DNA of 64,000 nt from G963669295 sp963669295. Lineage in GTDB: Bacteria > Bacteroidota > Bacteroidia > Flavobacteriales_D > CALLUQ01. Shown here piece after piece: positions 50,649 through 58,004 of the stretch. The DNA lies in assembly GCA_963669295.1 (NCBI GenBank), contig OY769938.1, positions 5,022,001-5,086,000 of the forward strand. Direction: 5' to 3'. The position numbers were made by a program, and so were the translations under genes. The notes beneath the pieces are model-generated. The model made no database searches, was not told the origin of the DNA, and saw only the letters and a program-made list of their open reading frames with translations. Position 1 is the first letter of the stretch. The number at the start of each line of letters is the position of its first letter.

Positions 50649-51662
50649 ATGACCGATCGACGGAAATTTTTAAAACTATCTGCCCTGGGAACGGGCTTTG
50701 CTTTAACGGCCAATGCCTGTGCTACAGCCAGTACGGAAGAAGCTCCTGCTCTTGCAGTAGCGGCAGATGCTACGCCTCCGCCTCCAGCACAAAAGCCTGT
50801 GGTGGTGAGCACCTGGAACCATGGCATTGCTGCCAATGCCGCAGCGTGGGAAGTGCTGAACAATGGAGGCAGTGCATTAGATGCCTCGGAAAAGGGCGTG
50901 ATGGTTACCGAGTCGGACGAAACGAACCGCAGTGTGGGGCTGGGCGGGTTGCCTGACCGTGAGGGCAAAGTAACGCTGGATGCTTGTATTATGAACGAAA
51001 AGGGCGATTGCGGTGCGGTGGCCTTTTTGCAAGACATTGAAAATCCTATTGCTGTAGCACGTAAGGTGATGGAAGACACGCCACATGTGATGTTGGTAGG
51101 TGCCGGAGCAAAACAATTTGCGTTGGAAAAAGGGTTTGAAGCAAAAAACCTGCTGGTGCCTGAAGCGGAAGAAGCGTGGAAGAAGTGGTTGGAAGATTCG
51201 AAGTATCAACCGGTGATTAACAGCGAGAACCACGATACTATTGGTTTGCTGACGTTGGACAATGAGGGCAACCTGAGTGGGGCTTGCACTACCAGCGGCA
51301 TGGCATACAAGCTCCATGGCCGTGTGGGCGACTCTCCGATTATTGGTGCCGGGTTGTTTGTAGACAACGAAGTGGGTGCCGCTTGCGCCACAGGTGTGGG
51401 CGAGGCCGTGATTCGCACGGCCGGTAGTGCCATGGTGGTGGAATTGATGCGCCATGGTAAAAGTCCACAAGATGCGTGTGAAGAGGTGGTGCGACGCATT
51501 ATGAAGATTCATGACGACATGACCAATTTGCAGGTAGGCTTTTTGGCATTGAATAAAAATGGCGAGCATGGTGGTTTTTCGGTGTATGCCGGCTTTAACT
51601 ATGCCCTACGCACCAACGAGCAAGATGAAATGGTAGATGCGCCTTATAAGTTGGAGTGGTGA
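50649..51662 (+). CDS. N4-(beta-N-acetylglucosaminyl)-L-asparaginase, Tat-exported
   Basis: A 337-residue Ntn-hydrolase that cuts the GlcNAc-Asn bond left after N-glycan trimming. A Tat signal is seen at the N-terminus (MTDRRKFLKLSALGTGFALT). The mature core begins near WNHGIAANAAAWEVL. Autocleavage should occur before Thr197 in ENHDTIGLLTLDNEG, which then becomes the N-terminal nucleophile; GACTTSGMAYKLHGRVGDSP and GVGEAVIRTAGSAMV are the substrate and oxyanion segments. Folding in the cytoplasm before export explains the Tat signal. It is the last gene of the N-glycan locus and supports that substrate assignment. Confidence 0.94.
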   Translation: MTDRRKFLKLSALGTGFALTANACATASTEEAPALAVAADATPPPPAQKPVVVSTWNHGIAANAAAWEVLNNGGSALDASEKGVMVTESDETNRSVGLGGLPDREGKVTLDACIMNEKGDCGAVAFLQDIENPIAVARKVMEDTPHVMLVGAGAKQFALEKGFEAKNLLVPEAEEAWKKWLEDSKYQPVINSENHDTIGLLTLDNEGNLSGACTTSGMAYKLHGRVGDSPIIGAGLFVDNEVGAACATGVGEAVIRTAGSAMVVELMRHGKSPQDACEEVVRRIMKIHDDMTNLQVGFLALNKNGEHGGFSVYAGFNYALRTNEQDEMVDAPYKLEW

Positions 51663-51685
51663 TGTAGTGTGAGCGTGAAGGAACA

Positions 51686-52723
51686 CTACTCCAAATACTC
51701 CTCATAATTATCAATAGTTGCCCCTTCCAGCCTAAATGCATTCAAAACAGCATGTTCTTTTCGGTGAAGTAAATCGATGAGCATTTGCAGTTCTCCTTCA
51801 AACAAGCCATAGCCTTTCCTCGACCTTTTTGAGGTGGATACATAAAACATCCACTCTTTTTTCGAAAAGCCTTTTGCTATTTCCACAGCATTCCCGGCAG
51901 CATTCAAGTCGCTCACTAATCGCGGCAACATTGCTTTGTAGTGTTGTACCACTTCACCGTATTGGTTATCGATAAGGGTATACACCAACCGCAATTTGTG
52001 GTGTTGCATCAACCGTTGGTATACTTCTGGGTATTCCTGCTTTGCGTATTGCAGGTACCACGACATAAACAATTTGAATTCGTAATAAGGCACCAGGTTA
52101 CCGGCAAAGGTGCTCATGTATTTGGCCCACGCTTCGGCATTGTTATAGCCATCGCACTGGTGTTGACGGTAATAATCAAACAGCTCGTAATGCGTTCGTG
52201 CATCGAGGTGGTAAGCGCTCCACTCTTCCATAAGTCCGTAAATGCCATGCGCCTGCGATGCCAGTGGCAAGGGCACTTGTCGGTTGCCCACATAATCGGG
52301 GTAGCGAAAGATTTGTTTTTGCAAGCTGTCGGGGACTATTTTGTTGAGTTTACGCGAGTTGAAGACTTTTTCAAATTCCAACAGTACCTCAATACTGTCG
52401 TTGATGATGTAATGCTCGCTTTTGGTTTTATCTTCCTGTTGCTGCCAATGCTTGCTGGTAACGTTGTTGTTGTGGTGATGGGCACTTTCGTGCACTACGG
52501 TGCCAAAGCCTTTGAGCAATGCTTCCCAGTTGTTTCCGTGCACATAGCGTTCGAAGTCGTAATCGACGCGCGATAGTATGGCTGTTGCTGTGGGCGAATG
52601 TTGAGCCAACTGCAATATTTCGCGGTGCATGTTGGCAATGGGTTGCGCAGCAGCATACATAGGAGCTACCAACAAAAGGAGAAGGAGGGTTCGAGTTAGC
52701 ATGGTACAAGCAGGTTTATTCAT
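51686..52723 (-). CDS. Exported putative zinc metallopeptidase-like protein (HESAH)
   Basis: A 345-residue protein starting at ATG 52723 (MNKPACTMLTRTLLLLLLVA); the ATG at 52702 is also possible, and a GTG at 52732 is unlikely. The signal peptide ends near AAAQ. The only clear motif is VVHESAHHHNNN, giving His78-Glu79-x-x-His82, with Glu166/Glu167 in GLMEEWSAYHLDAR as a possible third ligand at about 85 residues' distance. No larger family is recognised. It would act in the periplasm or outside the cell. It is convergent to the glycosylasparaginase gene with 23 bases between. Confidence 0.6.
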   Translation of the reverse strand: MNKPACTMLTRTLLLLLLVAPMYAAAQPIANMHREILQLAQHSPTATAILSRVDYDFERYVHGNNWEALLKGFGTVVHESAHHHNNNVTSKHWQQQEDKTKSEHYIINDSIEVLLEFEKVFNSRKLNKIVPDSLQKQIFRYPDYVGNRQVPLPLASQAHGIYGLMEEWSAYHLDARTHYELFDYYRQHQCDGYNNAEAWAKYMSTFAGNLVPYYEFKLFMSWYLQYAKQEYPEVYQRLMQHHKLRLVYTLIDNQYGEVVQHYKAMLPRLVSDLNAAGNAVEIAKGFSKKEWMFYVSTSKRSRKGYGLFEGELQMLIDLLHRKEHAVLNAFRLEGATIDNYEEYLE

Positions 52724-53191
52724 ATAACCCACAAAAAGGATGGAATATTGTAGCTAATGTTGATTTGAGTTTACTGGTGGAGGTTGCTAACCCCGCTTTG
52801 GCTGGACTGCCTACAATGACACAACTTCAATTCGCACTGCCATCGACTCAAGATAGCCCCGATCGAAGTGGCATCCTCCCTGGGAGATATAACGAAGAGC
52901 GGGACCAAGCGGTTACTATTAGCACTAACGCTTCGCTCCAAAACAACAAATACCTCCCTCTTACTTTAACTTTATAAAGCACACTGCGCCTATTAGCCAT
53001 CAACGTAATACATACTGCATACTTCCCTCCCCTAATTTGAAAAGCCAAAAAAAGCCCTTATATTCATTGCAACGAATTAACAGGCTTTACCAGGCCTTTT
53101 TGTTGCGACTCATTTCTTACGTTTTCGAACCGTGCATAAATAGTGCTGGGAATGGGTGCTTTGAACCTATTATTAACTTAAACTAACCACT
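52724..53191. other. Intergenic region of 468 bases
   Basis: It separates the exported HESAH gene from the 687-residue orphan gene. A 70-codon frame (52765-52977) exists but has no family features and overlaps the candidate RNA. The region holds a small AGGC/GCCT hairpin with T-run near 53083-53102 and otherwise no promoter that I can name with confidence. Confidence 0.4.
52845..52925 (+). ncRNA. Candidate structured RNA (Flavo-1-like)
   Basis: The block GATAGCCCCGATCGAAGTGG, then CATCC, a short CTCCC/GGGAG hairpin, GAGATATAACGAAGAGCGGG and an ACC tail recalls conserved intergenic blocks with GATAGCC, GGCATCC, GAGATATA and AGCGGGA that I associate with the Flavo-1 RNA motif of Bacteroidota. 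An outer CCCG/CGGG pair can close the structure. This is from memory without a search; a decayed repeat is the alternative. Confidence 0.35.
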
Positions 53192-55255
53192 ATGTCACTT
53201 TCCATTGGAGAAATCATGGGCGAACTTGCCGGTGATGTTGCTGATTCTACTGTTGATTATTTTACGGGTGATCTTTTTGACGTGCTACTCGATTCTTTTA
53301 GTCCTGATGATGTAGACCAATATGCCGGCACACAGGAAGCGTTGAACACCATTAACAATGAAATTGCTGCTCTTGCCAGCCAGGTTGCTACAGATGTTAA
53401 TGCGATATGCAAAACTATTGACATTGAATACAGCAACACCATGATTGAGTCTAATATCAGTGTTATTAACAGTGGGCTGGTGGCTAGTGTTCAAACATGG
53501 ATGGACGATTTGAATGAAAGTTTGGATGATATCACCTCCACCAATGGGCCTGATGTATCAAGTGCTTTAGGGTCGGCTACTACTTTGGCCAATACCATTC
53601 TCGATAATGATGCCTCTGCTATATTAAATGATTTAAACAAAACCAACGATAACCTAACTGGTGCTGGCACTGATGATGCCTCTACCTGCCTCATTTCGCA
53701 ATGGACGCAACTATACCTCACCTACATGCAGCAAAGTGGGAATGATGGCAGCTTACTGGCAGAGTCGGCGGCTTACCTGCAAAACAACTTTTTGAGTATT
53801 GTATGGTGTGAAATACAAGCGATAGGACTGTGGTGTACTGCTGTAAATACGCCCGGAGTAGCCACCACTACTTTAAGTTACGCCACCTCTGAAGACATTC
53901 TTAGGTTGTTCCAGCCCATATTAAACAAGCAGGTGGAAGCCTTTCTCGGAGCTATTGAGTCGTTAGTGCTCAGTCAACTGAACATTGGTACCGGGCATCC
54001 TGAAGGCATGCAAAACACCAACTGGCCCGCCATACCTTCGGCAGCAGCAGAGGTATTCTTGCAAGCCGACCTTGTAGCTGCTGACCTGCTGCAAGAAGAA
54101 CCAGGGCTACGTGGACGCTATATTGCTACACCCGACCAGATGAAAAATAACAGCTGGCCTACACTGGAACCTGGGTTTAGCAAGGGAGACAATGACTTTG
54201 GCGCCTCTAAGGGCACCAAAATAACACAGGTTACCAGTAGCTTTATGAATTATAATGTTAAAATGGTATGCCCTATTTCTACCGACAACAACTCAACGCA
54301 TGTAAAAGTATATTCTTTTGATAGCAGCGATATAGGTATTATACGTTATTCGTGGGATTGGCCTACGGGGGCTACCGACACTGATAAATTGCAATGGGCA
54401 GACGACTATGGCATTGATGTGCAACCTGAATATTACGATTTAAACACTTATGAGCAGCCCGAAACGGGTGCTGAAACAGGAGGTAATCAAGTGTTGTATG
54501 CCAACTTTACTGTTTTTGATGCTGCCCTAACCGACAGTCCTTTTTGCGATTGGTCGAACAACCCCGGAGGGTGGTCGTTTACCCCTAACAGCAAGGGCAG
54601 TGGAAAAAACAACGGCGATACCTATCCGCAAGTAACCCCATCAACCACTGGTGATACCAAGATGCCTAACAAATCCAGCAAAAAATTCCAAAACCAGTTA
54701 AATGTATGGATGCGTGGTCCAGGGTTTGGTGATCAGGACCCTACCTGTTCGAAGTTTTACAATTTTGAATACTATAACGAACTTACCCTGAATGTTGATT
54801 TTTCTACTGATGATGTGGGCAACGCGAATATTCCTAACCCTCGATTGTTGTTTAACGGGTCTTTTAAAAATACCGGGGAGTCGTGGACACAGCAATGCAG
54901 TCATTTGAGCAATATTATGACGCAAAGCCTGGTAGGCAATGTTTGGGTAAGTGGCGATAAGATCAAAACATTTGACATTTCTTCCGATACTTCTCAATCA
55001 GCACCATCGGCTGTTTTCGAAAAATCGATCACTCTTCCCGATAACGCTAAGATAGTGCTTAAATTCCAATGGCACATCAATTACGCCACTATCGATGGGG
55101 CGGATAAAGGGGTTGGATATCGGCCCGGTGAGGTAGGCTGGACCTATACTCACCAGTTTACCATGACCGATTGTCGCTTTGTGTGGCCACAGCCTAAGCC
55201 CATTGATTTAAGCATGCAATCGTCGGATGAGGAGGAAAGCAGTAGGGAGCTATAA
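53192..55255 (+). CDS. 687-residue protein of unknown family
   Basis: I do not recognise this protein. There is no signal peptide or membrane helix. Residues about 1-140 are helical and acidic with a heptad-like run (LNTINNEIAALASQVATDVN); residues 150-300 are also helical. From about 320 on it is beta-rich with many Asn, Asp, Trp and Gly (YSWDWPTGATDTDKLQWADD, GGWSFTPNSKGSGKNNGDTY), ending WTYTHQFTMTDCRFVWPQPK and an acidic tail. A helical head plus beta tail occurs in pore-forming and insecticidal toxins, but also in other exoproteins, and I make no claim. It stands alone upstream of a small operon with a TIR protein, 228 bases away. Confidence 0.65.
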   Translation: MSLSIGEIMGELAGDVADSTVDYFTGDLFDVLLDSFSPDDVDQYAGTQEALNTINNEIAALASQVATDVNAICKTIDIEYSNTMIESNISVINSGLVASVQTWMDDLNESLDDITSTNGPDVSSALGSATTLANTILDNDASAILNDLNKTNDNLTGAGTDDASTCLISQWTQLYLTYMQQSGNDGSLLAESAAYLQNNFLSIVWCEIQAIGLWCTAVNTPGVATTTLSYATSEDILRLFQPILNKQVEAFLGAIESLVLSQLNIGTGHPEGMQNTNWPAIPSAAAEVFLQADLVAADLLQEEPGLRGRYIATPDQMKNNSWPTLEPGFSKGDNDFGASKGTKITQVTSSFMNYNVKMVCPISTDNNSTHVKVYSFDSSDIGIIRYSWDWPTGATDTDKLQWADDYGIDVQPEYYDLNTYEQPETGAETGGNQVLYANFTVFDAALTDSPFCDWSNNPGGWSFTPNSKGSGKNNGDTYPQVTPSTTGDTKMPNKSSKKFQNQLNVWMRGPGFGDQDPTCSKFYNFEYYNELTLNVDFSTDDVGNANIPNPRLLFNGSFKNTGESWTQQCSHLSNIMTQSLVGNVWVSGDKIKTFDISSDTSQSAPSAVFEKSITLPDNAKIVLKFQWHINYATIDGADKGVGYRPGEVGWTYTHQFTMTDCRFVWPQPKPIDLSMQSSDEEESSREL

Positions 55256-55483
55256 CGAATTACCTGTTATTCTGAGTCAGCTGCCTCGGTGTAGATTGGG
55301 GAAGTACGGCTTGCCTTCCTACGTCAAGTAAATCACTCAAACATAGGGCAGAAATGCCATCTCCTTCGTTGGCCACTTAGAGATCGGTTAGGGACACATT
55401 CACCTCTTCCCTTCAATTTGATATTCCGACAAAACCCGTTATATTGAACCCTTTATTTAACCCTAAAACCTAAATCGTCTCTT

Positions 55484-55675
55484 ATGAAAATGGCCATTAA
55501 GGTAGTGGTGGTGCTCGCCATTTATTTGCCATACCGACTATCTGACTTCTCCAAAGATGCCAGTTTTATGCTGGATTTTTTAGTGGCTTTTGGTGCATTT
55601 GCTATAGCCGCGGGCATCATTTACCTGATCGATCAGGGCAAAAAAACCGACACCCCCGATGGAACAGATCAATAA
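55484..55675 (+). CDS. Small two-span membrane protein, first gene of the TIR operon
   Basis: A 63-residue protein with two membrane segments (KMAIKVVVVLAIYLPYRL and FLVAFGAFAIAAGIIYLIDQ) and a polar tail (GKKTDTPDGTDQ). The family is not recognised. Its last 17 bases overlap the start of the next gene (ATG at 55659), which shows translational coupling within one operon. It starts at an ATG after a T-rich upstream region. If the operon is a defence or signalling system, this would be its membrane part; that is inference only. Confidence 0.6.
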   Translation: MKMAIKVVVVLAIYLPYRLSDFSKDASFMLDFLVAFGAFAIAAGIIYLIDQGKKTDTPDGTDQ

Positions 55676-56285
55676 CTACATTGAGCACCTGCACGATGTG
55701 GGGTACATCGAAGGGCTTATGGCCGGATGGGGCCAGGAAGGCACATTGGCTGCCATTGAATCGATGTTGGAACGACACGATGAAGAGGAGGTGTATAATG
55801 CCCTCACCTTTTTACGCGATGCGGTGATTGTAGCGAAACAAGACGAGTTATTGGTAACACTGGAAGCGTCGTCGTGTTGGAAAACCTTAACCGATATGTT
55901 GTACTGCGATAATCACTTTATTCGCATGCATGTGGTGTATACCATTGGCAAACTATCGCAAAACGCCCATTCTACCCATTTGGCAAGTGCTTTTGAACAT
56001 TACCTCGATAAAGACCCCATTTTGCTCAATTCGTTGCTGTTTGAATTGCAATGGCTCGAAGAACCCATCGACGGGTTGGCCCAGCAAATGTTGGAAAGTC
56101 CGTATGTATCGGTGCAATTGGTGGCTATGAAATACGAAGACAAGTTGTCGCTAGACCGCGATTTGCCCCAGTACCCTATCGATTTCTTTTTTGTGGAATT
56201 GGGCTTTTCGAGCAAGCTCAGGGCCGAAGACAAGGTGGATTATACCATTGAAGAGATGGAAGCCTATGTGCAGGAACACCTGTAA
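55659..56285 (+). CDS. HEAT-repeat-like cytoplasmic protein
   Basis: A 208-residue all-helical protein that begins MEQINNYIEHLHDVGYIEGL. The pattern of helix pairs such as YNALTFLRDAVIVAKQDELL, CDNHFIRMHVVYTIGKLSQN and LNSLLFELQWLEEP, each with hydrophobic residues at HEAT-like spacing, suggests a HEAT/ARM-like solenoid; this is a pattern judgment. It overlaps the membrane peptide gene before it and is 3 bases from the TIR gene, so it is surely produced with them. It could bind a trigger or present the TIR partner. No catalytic motif is seen. Confidence 0.6.
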   Translation: MEQINNYIEHLHDVGYIEGLMAGWGQEGTLAAIESMLERHDEEEVYNALTFLRDAVIVAKQDELLVTLEASSCWKTLTDMLYCDNHFIRMHVVYTIGKLSQNAHSTHLASAFEHYLDKDPILLNSLLFELQWLEEPIDGLAQQMLESPYVSVQLVAMKYEDKLSLDRDLPQYPIDFFFVELGFSSKLRAEDKVDYTIEEMEAYVQEHL

Positions 56286-56288
56286 GTG

Positions 56289-57110
56289 ATGAAAGACACC
56301 CCTTATATTTTTATTAGTTACTCGCGACGAGATGGGGCATTTGTTGATGCGCTGATTGATGACTTAAACGAAAAAGGCATTAAAATATGGCGCGATACCG
56401 CACAAATTGAAGCAGGCGAAAATTGGATGAGTGCCCTTGAGCAAGGGATCAAAGGAGCCGATATCTTAATTTATGTCATGAGCCGACATTCTGTTAAGTC
56501 GCAATGGATGGCCAACGAGTTAGCGGCATCACATACGCATGGGAAAATGGTGATTCCTTTAATCATCGACTCCATTCATGAAGGTACTATCCCTGAATAC
56601 ATTAAAAACATTCAATGGATTGATTTCACCATTGAATATGCATCAGCTTTCTCAAAACTATTGGCTGCTATCCCGGATCGGCTCAAATCTACTGCCCCTC
56701 TTCAAAAAGAAGAAAGCAAGTCTAAAGGTTATGTCTTCATTAGTTATGCTGAAGAAGATTACGATTTTGTAGAGAGTTTAAAAGGGTTCTTAAAAGAGAA
56801 GGGGTATGCTTATTGGGATTATGCCGAAAGCGACCGGAACTATCATACCCAATTCTTTTTAGAGTTAGAGTCGGTCATCACTGAGGCTAATGCTACCTTA
56901 AGCATTTTATCTAAGCACTGGAAAGCCTCACAATGGGCATTGAAGGAGTTTATTTTTTCGGAAGAAGTAGGCATTCCAGTATTTTTGTTGCGCGCCAAAG
57001 AAATAGGCCCTACGCTTGTTATTGCGGGGTTGCCCTATATCGATTTTGTATTGGATAGCGATGCTGGCTATGCGAAACTTGATCGAGAGTTACAACGTAA
57101 AGGATTGTAA
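56289..57110 (+). CDS. Tandem TIR-domain protein
   Basis: A 273-residue protein made of two TIR domains and almost nothing else. TIR-1 (about 5-130) starts YIFISYSRRDGAFVDALIDD and has SRHSVKSQWMANELAAS with candidate catalytic Glu77. TIR-2 (about 147-273) starts GYVFISYAEEDYDFVESLKG and has SKHWKASQWALKEF with Glu220 in the same place. Both keep the beta-A strand and the Ser...Trp...Glu pattern of NAD-cleaving TIRs. The start is ATG 56289; the GTG just before it is less likely. TIR domains either cleave NAD or make cyclic ADP-ribose signals in bacterial immunity, or form scaffolds. Its small membrane and HEAT-like partners have no described system that I know. Confidence 0.88.
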   Translation: MKDTPYIFISYSRRDGAFVDALIDDLNEKGIKIWRDTAQIEAGENWMSALEQGIKGADILIYVMSRHSVKSQWMANELAASHTHGKMVIPLIIDSIHEGTIPEYIKNIQWIDFTIEYASAFSKLLAAIPDRLKSTAPLQKEESKSKGYVFISYAEEDYDFVESLKGFLKEKGYAYWDYAESDRNYHTQFFLELESVITEANATLSILSKHWKASQWALKEFIFSEEVGIPVFLLRAKEIGPTLVIAGLPYIDFVLDSDAGYAKLDRELQRKGL

Positions 57111-57580
57111 TGCGCACCTTATTCACCATCGCCTCTCTCCTACTCTATAGCGTGGTACACGCCCAGTTCAACCCATTGTCTGATAAGCTAAAAGGGCCAA
57201 ATGTAGACACTACCTTCAACGCCAATGGCACCATTCAACGCATGGATTTTAAGAGCAAGAAAGCCGATGAGCAGTCGTGGATTACCTACGATTATTACGA
57301 CCATGGTACGAAGCGACAAGCGGAATACCACTACCAAAAGAATGGCGGAAGCTATAAAGATGGACGCATTATTTTGCTTAGCGATTCGGGCTGGGTACAG
57401 CTGGATTCGGTTTATGTGCTGATAAAAGACAAGGAACATTACGTGGTAAACCGTTACCTCGATACCGGCAAACGACGCGTTAAAACCAAAACCACTAAAG
57501 CCAAAGGCACCACCTGGAAAACCATAATGGAGTACGATGCCGCCGGAAAGTTAGTGCGGAAGGAAAAAGTGACAGAGTGA
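57110..57580 (+). CDS. Exported repeat-like protein, last gene of the TIR operon
   Basis: A 156-residue protein with a signal peptide (LFTIASLLLYSVVHAQ). The mature part has YD and Gly-rich strands (FNANGTIQRMDFKSKKADEQ, SWITYDYYDHGTKRQAEYHY, MEYDAAGKLVRKEKV), similar to the short beta-hairpin repeats of MORN/RHS-like exoproteins. The start overlaps the TIR stop as TAATG, so it is translated from the same message. That an exported protein follows a TIR gene is odd: it may be an unrelated passenger, or part of an envelope-linked system. Confidence 0.6.
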   Translation: MRTLFTIASLLLYSVVHAQFNPLSDKLKGPNVDTTFNANGTIQRMDFKSKKADEQSWITYDYYDHGTKRQAEYHYQKNGGSYKDGRIILLSDSGWVQLDSVYVLIKDKEHYVVNRYLDTGKRRVKTKTTKAKGTTWKTIMEYDAAGKLVRKEKVTE

Positions 57581-58004
57581 AGGGCTCATGTACATACACT
57601 CCTGCCACACCCTGATAGATCCTGATAGATCCTGAAACAAGTTCAGGATGACATCAGGATGACATCAGGGTTTCCCTTCGTTCATCCCTCGGTCTTCGAT
57701 ACATCCCGCTTACCAGCGGGACACTCAGACACTCGCTACCTATTCTATAGCAGCAAAGGTGCATTGGGGGCTTGCTTCGTCATCCCGCCATAGGCGGGAT
57801 TCCTCGCCTGCCCGACGTCAGGCAATGACGCGTCACTAATGTATATTACGTGATCCTTATCCGCCCCTCCTACACTCCTGCGCAAGCAGGAGTCCACTAA
57901 TATCCCCTTCACGTCATCCATCTTCCATTCACCATTTTACATTTACCATACTACATTTCCATCTTTTCCTACCTTTACCGGTAAATTAAACTACATGGCG
58001 CCCC
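57581..58004. repeat. Intergenic cluster of REP-like hairpins and short tandem repeats
   Basis: No gene is seen. The region holds: CCTGATAGAT twice (57611-57630); CCTGAA-ACAAG-TTCAGG (57631-57647); CAGGATGACAT twice (57644-57665); TCCCGCT-TACC-AGCGGGA (57704-57721); ATCCCGCC-ATA-GGCGGGAT (57782-57800); TGCCCGACGTCAGGCA, a near-palindrome (57809-57824); and ACTCCTGC-GCAA-GCAGGAGT (57874-57893). Such hairpins are usually present in many copies per genome. Their base composition is higher in GC than the flanks. Confidence 0.85.

Noticed and set aside
50877..51569. A 230-codon frame antisense to the glycosylasparaginase
   Set aside because: No start context or family features; the sense gene has catalytic residues and a Tat signal.
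52765..52977. A 70-codon open frame in the gap before the 687-residue gene
   Set aside because: No signal or domain pattern, and it overlaps a block that looks like a structured RNA.
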